Shown here: piece by piece, positions 1 through 6,027 of the stretch
How positions within the stretch are numbered: the stretch's first letter is position 1
Layout: each line of letters starts with the position of its first letter
Source: TMED26 sp042088965
Lineage (GTDB): Bacteria; Pseudomonadota; Alphaproteobacteria; Thalassobaculales; Thalassobaculaceae
Assembly: GCA_042088965.1 (NCBI GenBank)
Contig: JBELLC010000139.1
Span: forward strand, 1-6,568
Direction of reading: 5' to 3'
DNA length: 6,568 nucleotides
Translations under genes and position numbers: made by a program
The notes under the pieces: model-generated
Told to the model about the DNA's origin: nothing
Databases searched by the model: none
The model's input: only the letters and a program-made list of their open reading frames with translations

Positions 1-824
1 CTGCCTGTGTAGCTGGCAAAATCGTCACTGCCATCGCCGCCGTCAAGGGAATCGCCGTCAGCACCGCCGTTGAGGATATCATTGCCGAGCCCGCCGCTGA
101 GTACGTCACTGCCGGCGTTGCCGGAAAGGGTGTCATTGCCGTCGCCGCCAGAGAGAAAGTTATTGTTAAATTTTCCGACAAGTCGATCATCATAGGTTGA
201 GCCAATCAGGCCTTCAATAAAACTAATCTGATCGCCCTCAGCCTCACCTCCTGAACCGATGCCTGTGGCCAGATTTACGGTAACTGCTGATTGACTGCCG
301 CGGTAGCTGGCAAAATCAGATGCACCGTAGTTACCATCAAGCGTGTCGCTGCCCACGCCGCCACTGATGATGTCGTTCGCGATACCGCCGAAGATATAGT
401 TATCGTTGTTGTTACCGACCAGAACATCTTCGTACCGTGAGCCAATCAGCTCATCGATGGCGACGAGTGTGTCGCCTTCTGCCTGGCCGCCTGATCCGAG
501 ACCTGTCTGTAAATTTACCGTGACGCCTGATCTGGATAAGTCGTAGATCGCCCGATCGGTTGCCCCCGCACCGCCATCAATAAAGTCGCCACCTTCGCCG
601 CCATCAAGCCAATCATTAGCACTGCCGCCAACCAAGGTGTCGTCGCCATCCCGGCCAATGATATGGTTCCGGCCGCTATCACCGGTCAGGTGGTCTCCAT
701 GATCGGAGCCTTCTAAATCTTCAATGCCGGATAATGTATCGCTTGTTGCGTGACCGCCATCTGCGAAACCTGTTTCCAGGTTGATTGTCACCCCGGCGGT
801 TGACTCCCAATAGAGGGCAAAATC
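1..824 (-). repeat. Long composite repeats of 80-98 residues in the RTX region
   Basis: Three full repeat units and the start of a fourth begin at 824, 557, 317 and 23, so the units are 89, 80 and 98 residues long. Each opens with a DFASY-like strand (DFALY, RAIYD, DFASY, DFASY), then VTVNLxTGxGSGGxAEGD, then an IExLIGSxYDDxLVG turn. Each ends with two to five RTX nonapeptides. The length differences come mainly from the nonapeptide number. Units two and three are more alike than unit one, which reads GFADGGHATSD where they read GSGGxAEGD. The array continues past the left edge, so the total number is unknown. Confidence 0.88.
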
Positions 825-1703
825 GCCCTCACTGACCTGCCCGTATATCAGGTCAGCGCCCGCGCCGCCCTCAAGACGGTCTGCACCATTACCGCCATAA
901 ATCGTGTCATTGCCGTCATTACCAGAGACAAGGTCATCACCGTCGCCAGCGTTGACGGCGTCATGGCCGCTGCCCGCCATGATCGAATCATTACCGACAT
1001 TTCCATTAAGGGTGTCATTACCGCCCAACCCCCAGAGGACATTGGCATCGGTAAAGGTTCCGCTTATGACCTCATCGGTGTCATCGCCATAGCGTAAATT
1101 GCCAAGGGTTTTGCCTGCGGGATCGTCCATGCCATACAGGTATTGCGCAGCAAGGGCATCATATGGGCCGACGTTATAGTCGCTGTAAGTGTTATTATAC
1201 GACATGATCGTATTGCCGGTATGATCTTCATCATCGGGCAGAAATGGGCCATCCTTTGGATTGTTATTATAATCACCCGGGTGTTTCAGGCCGATTGAGT
1301 GGCCAATCTCATGCACATAAACCCAATACCCAAAACTGCCAACCGCAGCATAGGTGACAGAGGCATTATTCGCATTCACATAGACGTCGCCAGCGGAATC
1401 CCCATTCAGGGGATGGTCTCTTCCGCCAGCAGGCGGGGTGTAGGAATAGCCAAGTACGCCCTCTGCTTGAGCACTGCGCCCCAGCCGCATTTGTCCGCCA
1501 TCACCATCGTCACTCACCTCTACAAAGGTGATATTGGCAACGGCCTCCCATTCATCAAAGGCGGCACGGGCAAGAGTTTTTTGGTGCTCTGTAAAGCTTT
1601 GAAAACTATTTTTCTCGTTAGCGCTGGCATAATCAGGGGCGGCGTCTGAAAAGCTATAGGTGATGGTTGCACCTTGGCCTGGCATGGTGCTCCATGATTG
1701 AAA
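1..1703 (-). CDS. Serralysin-like RTX zinc metalloprotease, partial at both ends
   Basis: The frame is open from the gap edge at 1703 to the left end, about 567 codons without a stop. It encodes a secreted zinc endopeptidase of family M10B (serralysin). The N-terminal part shows the family's typical catalytic core: an ITYSF strand, then AFDEWEAVANITFVEV. The zinc motif HEIGHSIGLKHP lies at about 1278-1313 (three His ligands, catalytic Glu). The Met-turn IMSY lies at 1197-1208, and its Tyr is the expected extra zinc ligand. YDALAAQYLYG closes the domain. From about 1031 onward come RTX calcium-binding nonapeptides of GGxGxDxLx type and longer repeat units. Serralysins leave the cell by type I secretion with a C-terminal signal, which would lie beyond the window; no transporter genes are visible here. 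The start codon and propeptide lie in the N gap at 1704-1803. The reading frame happens to match egtD across the gap, so an automatic caller may fuse them. The family call is secure; the substrate is unknown. Confidence 0.93.
840..1031 (-). repeat. First RTX nonapeptide block of the protease (seven units)
   Basis: Seven consecutive nonapeptides can be read directly: GLGGNDTLN, GNVGNDSIM, AGSGHDAVN, AGDGDDLVS, GNDGNDTIY, GGNGADRLE and GGAGADLIY. They follow the GGxGxDxUx pattern that binds calcium in a parallel beta-roll. The block directly follows the catalytic domain, the usual position in serralysins. Units three and four are the most divergent at the first glycines. Confidence 0.92.
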
Positions 1704-1803
1704 NNNNNNNNNNNNNNNNNNNNNNNNNNNNNNNNNNNNNNNNNNNNNNNNNNNNNNNNNNNNNNNNNNNNNNNNNNNNNNNNNNNNNNNNNNNNNNNNN
1801 NNN
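1704..1803. other. Assembly gap of 100 N between egtD and the protease
   Basis: This is exactly 100 N, a common placeholder for a gap of unknown size. On the minus strand it swallows the C-terminus and stop of egtD, any intergenic DNA and terminator, and the start and N-terminal segment of the protease. EgtD lacks roughly 30-40 residues compared with the family, and serralysins usually have some tens of residues before the point where this one appears. The true gap is therefore probably longer than 100 bases. Confidence 0.9.
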
Positions 1804-2678
1804 TCTTGAAAGCCGGTGATGCTAAATTTATGGCAATTCTCGGTATGGATCGTTTCGCCCTTAGCGAAAGCGATCGTCTGCCCTGCAACGATGACATCTT
1901 GATCAAGACAGCTTTCGATGTGCATTTCAATACGGCTGGGGTCATCTGTATAGACGACTTTATGCTGGAACTGGCTGGTTTTAAAGGTGCCGCCAAGTTC
2001 GCGGTTGATCCGGGCGAGTAAATTCAGATTGAAAGCTGCGGTGACGCCTTGATCATCATCATAGGCATTGATCAAGCGTTGCCGATCTTTTGTCAAATCG
2101 ACGCCAACGATGAAATAGGCTCCGGCTCCAAGAGTTTGAGCGGCGTTCCGCAAAAAGGTTACGCCATCAGCGGGCGATAGGTTACCAATCGTTGAGCCGG
2201 GGAAAAAACCAATACGTGGGGCGTTGGGCGCGATCTGGTCGAGATCGATTAAGTGCATAAAATCTGCGCAGATTGCCGTAACGCTAATCTCGGGGTTTTG
2301 GGCCGCGAAGCTGCTGGCCGCCTGCTTGAGATATTGCCCAGAGATATCAATGGGGACATAAGCGGATACGTTTTTCAGGGCCGCCTCGAGCAAGGCCATT
2401 TTCTGATTACTGCCGCTGCCAAACTCAATCACAGCTGCCCCGGCGGGCAAGCTGTCCCGCAAAACCGCCGCGTGATCCACCAGGATCTGGCATTCCGTAC
2501 GGGTCTGATAATAGGCATCAAGTGTGCAAATCTGGTCAAAAAGCGCAGCACCGTCTGGATCGTAAAAGAACTTTGCGGATGCGGTCTTGGGGGTTGACTG
2601 TAAGCCTGCCAGAATTTCACTTTGGAAATCAGAAAGTTGCGGGGCCAGATCGATAAATGCTTTTAAGGTGCCGCTCAT
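1804..2678 (-). CDS. egtD: EgtD, L-histidine N-alpha-methyltransferase (C-terminus in gap)
   Basis: EgtD transfers three methyl groups from S-adenosylmethionine to the alpha-amino group of histidine, giving hercynine, the first step to ergothioneine. It is cytoplasmic. The start is ATG at 2678, with GAGGA six bases upstream, and it overlaps the egtB stop in an ATGA, which suggests translational coupling. Visible: 291 residues against about 320 in the family. The N-terminal FFYDPDGAALFDQI is followed by DAYYQTRTE (histidine-site Tyr). Then come the SAM-binding EFGSGSNQK near residues 85-93, PIDISGQYL (109-117) and FFPGSTIGNL (158-167, with Asn166). Tyr206, Thr213 and Met252 match positions I recall from the Mycobacterium smegmatis enzyme. 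The late motif reads HTENCHKF, with Glu280 at the substrate Glu position but Cys282 where the family normally has Ser. The end is cut by the N gap at 1803. The family identity is very secure. Confidence 0.95.
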
Positions 2679-3971
2679 GACAGGTCCTCGGCTAGGCGCA
2701 GGCCGGAAAAGGCCCAACGCTGATGGGGATAGAAAAAATTCCGGTAGCTGGCGCGCAGGTGATCGTCAGGGGTGACACAGGCACCGCCGCGCAAGACCAT
2801 CTGTCCCGACATGAATTTGCCATTGTATTCACCCACAGCGCCTTTTGGCGCGCTGAAGCCGGGGTAGCCGGTGAAGGCGCTGGCCGTCCATTCCCAAAGG
2901 TCGCCAAAAAACTGTTGTGCGCCACTGTGCGGTGCGCCTGCTGGTAAAGCCCGCAGCTGATCGCATCCCAGCGTGTTGCCTTGGACGGGCAGGGTGCTGG
3001 CGGCAACTTCCCATTCCGCCTCTGTGGGCAGGCGTTTCCCAGCCCAGCGGGCAAAGGCGTCGGCTTCAAAATAGCTGATATGGCTCACCGGGGCCGCCAG
3101 GTTCAGCGGCTGGCCGCCGAAAAGTGACATCTCAAACCACGGGCCGTTATCATCGTCTTGGTACCAGTACAGCGGGGACTGCCAGGCGTTATCACGAACA
3201 CAGGCAATACCATCAGAGAGCCATAGCGCGGCCCGTTGGTAGCCACCATCTTCCATAAAGGCCAGCCAATCGCCATTGGTGACCAAGGCACCCGCCAGCG
3301 CAAACGGCCGCAGCAAGGCTTGATGACGTGGNNNNNNNNNNNNNNNNNNNNNNNNNNNNNNNNNNNNNNNNNNNNNNNNNNNNNNNNNNNNNNNNNNNNN
3401 NNNNNNNNNNNNNNNNNNNNNNNNNNNNNNNGGGGGGCTGGCGGTAGGCGGGGCGTAAAGGATTGTGTGAAAACAGATTTAAAATATCCATAAGTAACAA
3501 CTCTTGATGCTGTTGCTCATGGTTAATGCCCAGCTCGACTAAGGTCGCAATTTCAGGTGCATGGGTGGCGTTCGGACAGCATAAAAGGTCCGCCATAGCA
3601 GCATCAACATGGGCCCGGTAGGCGACAATCTCATCGCTGCCCGGACGGGTGATTAAGCCTCGGTTAGGCCGCGGGTAACGTTCCCCGGCAGCTTCATAGT
3701 AAGAGTTGAAAAGAAAGCTGAACGCCTCTTTGAAGGGGCGGTAATTAGCCTGAAAAGGTATCAGAACGAAGGTTTCAAAAAACCATGTGACGTGGGCCAG
3801 ATGCCATTTAGTGGGGCTGGTGTCCGCCATTGCCTGAACCGATTGATCTTCTGGGCCAAGCGGCGCGGCCAGGGCAAGGCTTTGTCCCCGCGTTGTGTGA
3901 TAGCGCTGTTCTAACGGCAGCATAGAACCGGTTTGTCTGTCACCTTTTGCGGTCTGCATTTCATCGCCCAT
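2675..3971 (-). CDS. egtB: EgtB, hercynine sulfoxide synthase (interrupted by an N gap)
   Basis: EgtB is the non-heme iron enzyme that joins hercynine to cysteine or gamma-glutamylcysteine with O2 to give the sulfoxide precursor of ergothioneine. The start is ATG at 3971, with GAGGA six bases upstream. Residues 1-180 form the DinB-like iron-binding domain: SPTKWHLAHVTWFFETF holds the first His (60), and INHEQQHQELLLMDIL holds His151 and His155. NSYYEAAGERYPRP (89-102) carries a tandem Tyr91-Tyr92. After the gap, 218 residues form the FGE-sulfatase (C-type lectin-like) domain: PRHQALLRPFALAGALVTNG, GKRLPTEAEWEVAA, GDLWEWT, GAVGEYNGKFM, MVLRGGACVTP, YRNFFYPHQRWAFSGLRLA. The stop TGA at 2675-2677 overlaps the egtD start. 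The two parts are in different frames only because the gap is written as 100 bases; a length divisible by three restores one protein of about 430 residues. No egtA or egtC is visible nearby. Confidence 0.94.
3332..3431. other. Assembly gap of 100 N inside egtB
   Basis: This is a second run of exactly 100 N. On the minus strand it lies between NPLRPAYRQPP, the end of the iron-binding domain, and PRHQALLRPF, the start of the FGE-like domain. Both edges fall on codon boundaries of the EgtB frames, so the missing length must be a multiple of three. Comparison with the family suggests about 35-40 missing residues, including the usual FDNE-type motif before PRH. Confidence 0.9.
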
Positions 3972-4045
3972 AATGTTTCCTCAGTGATGGCAAACGCATG
4001 CCGCTGGCACACTTCGGGTATGTGCTAACACTCACGGGAGAGCTG

Positions 4046-4075
4046 CTGACACCGCCAATTTGTCGCATTTATACT
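4046..4075 (+). promoter_or_regulatory. Candidate sigma70-type promoter, upstream of the riboswitch
   Basis: CTGACA at 4046-4051 matches five of six bases of the -35 consensus. TATACT at 4070-4075 matches five of six of the -10, with an 18-base spacer. Transcription would start near 4082, about 140 bases before the TPP aptamer. It could be a distal promoter of thiY-tenA or serve a short RNA. Sequence match only. Confidence 0.4.
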
Positions 4076-4188
4076 AATCTGTTTTTATTACGGGTATTTT
4101 TAATCTGGGTGTCGCAGAACGGGTGGCGGTACCCGAAGATTAAATTTGCGCTGGCGCGGCGGAAAACATTGATTTTCTGCGAATGCTA

Positions 4189-4217
4189 TTGACGTGAGGG
4201 GCGCAAAACAGGTTAAC
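4189..4217 (+). promoter_or_regulatory. Candidate proximal promoter of thiY-tenA
   Basis: TTGACG at 4189-4194 is a good -35 element. A 17-base spacer leads to GTTAAC at 4212-4217, a weak -10. The predicted start near 4224 coincides with the 5' edge of the TPP aptamer, where a riboswitch transcript is often found to begin. Position supports it more than the -10 sequence does. Confidence 0.38.
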
Positions 4218-4221
4218 TCAA

Positions 4222-4316
4222 GCTTCCTGGGGGAGCAAAAGTGCTGAGAAACTGAGGCGGTAAGCTGACGTGACCCTTTGAACCTGGATCGGGTAATGCC
4301 GCCGCAGGGAATGGAC
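4222..4316 (+). promoter_or_regulatory. TPP riboswitch aptamer (THI element)
   Basis: The conserved THI-box elements occur in order: GGGGGAGC at 4229-4236, CTGAGA at 4244-4249, ACCCTTTGAACCTG at 4273-4286, CGGGTAATGCCG at 4290-4301, and GCAGGGAA at 4304-4311. Helices can be drawn by eye: P2 from the G-run near 4231-4233 with CCC 4274-4276, P4 CCTG 4283-4286 with CAGG 4305-4308, and P5 CGG 4290-4292 with CCG 4299-4301. P3 is short (AGC with GCU around 4234-4245), and the closing P1 is weak (TCC 4225-4227 with GGA 4313-4315). It binds thiamine pyrophosphate and should repress the downstream salvage genes when TPP is plentiful. Placement immediately before thiY agrees with this. Confidence 0.95.
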
Positions 4317-4390
4317 TAACGGGTCCGAAGAAACCCCTTACCCATGACTTAACGCGCCACACCCGCTAACACTTTAGTGGGATATTTTTG
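4317..4390 (+). promoter_or_regulatory. thiY: Putative riboswitch expression platform and thiY ribosome binding site
   Basis: There is no hairpin followed by a T-run, so a transcription terminator is unlikely. The weak Shine-Dalgarno GTGGGA at 4377-4382 lies eight bases before ATG 4391. TTACCC at 4338-4343 is complementary to GGGTAA at 4291-4296 inside the aptamer, and CCCAT at 4341-4345 can pair with GTGGG at 4377-4381. These pairings exclude each other, which fits translational control. A small local GGGT/ACCC hairpin (4321-4324 with 4333-4336) and CCAC at 4357-4360 facing GTGG are alternatives. This is inference from pairing by eye. Confidence 0.5.
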
Positions 4391-5353
4391 ATGAAGATAA
4401 TACGTCATATGATCGCGGCGGCTGTCCTAGCCGCTGTTTTAAGCGTTTTTAGTGTCAGTAACCCCGCCAATGCGGGGCAAAAACTGACGGTTATGCTCGA
4501 TTGGTTTTTGAACCCTGATCACGCCACCTTGGTGATCGCTGAGAAGCTTGGATTGTTCAAGAAAGCTGGCCTTGAGGTTGCACTGATTGAGCCGTCAAAC
4601 CCCAATGATCCGCCCAAGTTGGTGGCCGCTGGCAAGGCTGATATTGCCATTTCTTATCAACCGCAGCTGCACTTACAGCATGCCGCAGGCTTGCCGTTGA
4701 CACGGATTGCCACGGTGGTTGCGACGCCATTGACCACCTTGCTGGTCTTGGCGGATGGACCAATTAAAAAGATCAGCGACCTGAAAGGTAAGAAGGTTGG
4801 CTTTTCTGTGGGGGGCTTTGAAGATGCGATTTTATCGGCAATGCTTGAAAAGCATGGGCTGAAAAGCAGTGATGTTGAGCTGGTGAATGTGAATTTCTCT
4901 CTGAGCCCCTCGCTGATTTCGGGTCAAGTTTCGGCTGTTATTGGTGCCTATCGGAATTTTGAACTTAACCAAATGGATATCGTTGGCCGCCCCGGTAAAG
5001 CGTTCTATGTCGAAGAAGAAGGTGTGCCTGGCTATGATGAGCTGATTGTTGTTGCCAATAATGCCAATCTCGGTGATCCGGCTCTGGCGGCTTTTGTGGC
5101 TGCACTGGAAGCGGCAACGCAGTTTGCCATTAATCACCCGACGGCGGCATGGGAGATATTTAAGAGCTATAAAAAAGGCCTTGATGACGAGCTGAATAAA
5201 CGTGCGTTCCGCGATACCTTGCCGCGTTTTGCCTTGCGTCCTGGGGCCATGGACACAGGTCGGTATCAGCGCTTTGCGGCCTTCCTTGTGGAGCGTGGAC
5301 TGATCAAAGAGGTTGGTAGCGTGGCCGATTACGCTGTTGAATTGCCGCGGTAA
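4391..5353 (+). CDS. thiY: ThiY-like periplasmic thiamin-pyrimidine-binding protein
   Basis: This is a 320-residue substrate-binding protein of the NMT1/THI5-like family. ThiY proteins bind N-formyl-4-amino-5-aminomethyl-2-methylpyrimidine, a thiamin breakdown product, for ABC import. ATG 4391 is preferred over TTG 4388 because it sits eight bases after GTGGGA. Residues 1-28 are a Sec signal peptide: a basic MKIIRH, a hydrophobic stretch of about 15 residues, and cleavage after NPANA. The mature protein begins with KLTVMLDWFLNPDH, the family hallmark. NDPPKLVAAGKADIAISYQPQ (about 76-96) and LKGKKVGFSVGG follow. The Cys cluster of fungal THI5 synthases is absent, so this is a binding protein and not an HMP synthase. 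It lies behind a TPP riboswitch and five bases before tenA, which supports pyrimidine salvage. No permease (ThiX) or ATPase (ThiZ) gene follows, which is unusual. Exact ligand is inferred. Confidence 0.92.
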   Translation: MKIIRHMIAAAVLAAVLSVFSVSNPANAGQKLTVMLDWFLNPDHATLVIAEKLGLFKKAGLEVALIEPSNPNDPPKLVAAGKADIAISYQPQLHLQHAAGLPLTRIATVVATPLTTLLVLADGPIKKISDLKGKKVGFSVGGFEDAILSAMLEKHGLKSSDVELVNVNFSLSPSLISGQVSAVIGAYRNFELNQMDIVGRPGKAFYVEEEGVPGYDELIVVANNANLGDPALAAFVAALEAATQFAINHPTAAWEIFKSYKKGLDDELNKRAFRDTLPRFALRPGAMDTGRYQRFAAFLVERGLIKEVGSVADYAVELPR

Positions 5354-5358
5354 GGCCG

Positions 5359-6027
5359 ATGGTATATGCACCTGACAAAGGCGTATTCACAGACTGGCTG
5401 CGCGCAGAGACAGGGGATCTCTGGTCGCAGGCCACCTGTCATGCCTTCACCACAGAACTGCTTGAAGATCGGCTCGATGATGCTGTCTATCGGCGCTATT
5501 TGATCCAAGACTATGTTTTCATCGAAACCTTGGTGACGGTATTGGGCCATGCGGTGGCGACGGCTCCGGGGATGCCGGCAAAAAAGCGTTGGGCACATTT
5601 CCTTGGCCTCATTACATCTGAGGAAAATGACTATTTTCTGCGCGCCTTTGAGGCCTTGGGCGTGCCAGAAGAAGAACGCGAAAATACCGCCTTATTGCCG
5701 CCCATTCAGGCGTTTGCAGATCTGATGCTAGATGCCGCCCGCAGCAATCAATACGCAGACGTTTTGGCGGTCATCGTGGCTGCGGAATGGGTCTATTTAA
5801 GCTGGGCTGAAAAGGCTAAGCAGCCCTATCCAGAGCGCTTTTATCTCAGTGAATGGATTGACCTGCATCACAATCCGTTTTTTGCCGAGATTGTTGCCTG
5901 GATGCGTTCTGAATTGGACCGCGTTGGCCCCTGTTTGACGGCGGTACAACAGGCCATCGTCGCCGATCGCTTTAAAGAATTGGTGCGCCTGGAAGTTGCG
6001 TTCTTTGACGCTGCCTATGGTCGTTGA
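5359..6027 (+). CDS. tenA: TenA_E-type aminopyrimidine amidohydrolase/aminohydrolase
   Basis: This is a 222-residue TenA/THI-4 family protein, the usual length, all-helical and cytoplasmic. TenA proteins hydrolyse aminopyrimidine breakdown products of thiamin to HMP. Aligned by eye to Bacillus subtilis TenA, Asp44 corresponds to Asp51 (LIQDYVF) and Glu205 to Glu212 (VRLEVAFFDAAY). The nucleophile Cys135 position is Ala142, followed by Glu143 in AAEWVY. Tyr47 and Tyr112 correspond to Phe54 and Phe119. The AxEAVY-like arrangement matches the TenA_E subfamily, whose plant members remove the formyl group from N-formyl-aminopyrimidine and then deaminate it. That substrate is the reported ligand of ThiY, encoded just upstream. 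The start ATG 5359 follows the thiY stop by five bases, with TAAGG close before it, so the genes form one transcript under the riboswitch. The stop TGA abuts the stop of the convergent regulator gene. Family is secure; TenA_E assignment is likely. Confidence 0.93.
   Translation: MVYAPDKGVFTDWLRAETGDLWSQATCHAFTTELLEDRLDDAVYRRYLIQDYVFIETLVTVLGHAVATAPGMPAKKRWAHFLGLITSEENDYFLRAFEALGVPEEERENTALLPPIQAFADLMLDAARSNQYADVLAVIVAAEWVYLSWAEKAKQPYPERFYLSEWIDLHHNPFFAEIVAWMRSELDRVGPCLTAVQQAIVADRFKELVRLEVAFFDAAYGR

Larger units (their letters stand above)
3972..4390. other. Divergent intergenic region between egtB and thiY
   Basis: These 419 bases hold no convincing gene. From left to right they contain the egtB leader (minus strand), a promoter candidate on the plus strand at 4046-4075, and a short hairpin CGGGT/ACCCG at 4120-4135 without a T-run. 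A second promoter candidate follows at 4189-4217, then the TPP riboswitch at 4222-4316 and the thiY leader. For egtB, TATAAA on the minus strand at 4068-4073 could be a -10 element, giving a leader of about 90 bases, but I see no good -35 for it. An open frame of 64 codons at 3998-4192 has no ribosome binding site and no recognisable protein. Confidence 0.75.

Noticed and set aside
1..1031. CRISPR-like or tandem DNA repeat array
   Set aside because: The repetition is at protein level (RTX motifs in a continuous reading frame), with diverged DNA and no constant spacers.
1299..1649. Plus-strand frame of 116 codons opposite the protease catalytic domain
   Set aside because: It is the reverse side of the zinc-motif region and shows no recognisable protein; the minus-strand frame is clearly coding.
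2253..2597. Plus-strand frame of 114 codons opposite egtD
   Set aside because: The opposite strand encodes conserved EgtD motifs throughout; this is a shadow frame.
2675..3316. Separate gene for an FGE/sulfatase-modifying-factor protein starting at TTG 3316
   Set aside because: EgtB sequence (PRHQA before the TTG) continues upstream to the gap edge, and the motifs are those of the EgtB C-terminal domain. It is the second half of egtB.
4120..4135. CGGGT/ACCCG hairpin as a transcription terminator
   Set aside because: The stem has only five pairs and no T-run follows on either strand.
3998..4192. Small plus-strand gene of 64 codons in the intergenic region
   Set aside because: It has no ribosome binding site and no recognisable protein features, and it spans the candidate promoter elements.
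4344..4352. Two-codon upstream frame ATG-ACT-TAA in the thiY leader
   Set aside because: No Shine-Dalgarno stands before it, and the ATG is part of the proposed pairing segment. A minimal frame this short occurs easily by chance.
4832..5371. Antisense frame of 179 codons opposite thiY and the start of tenA
   Set aside because: It lies wholly opposite well-identified genes and shows no family motif; it is a shadow frame.
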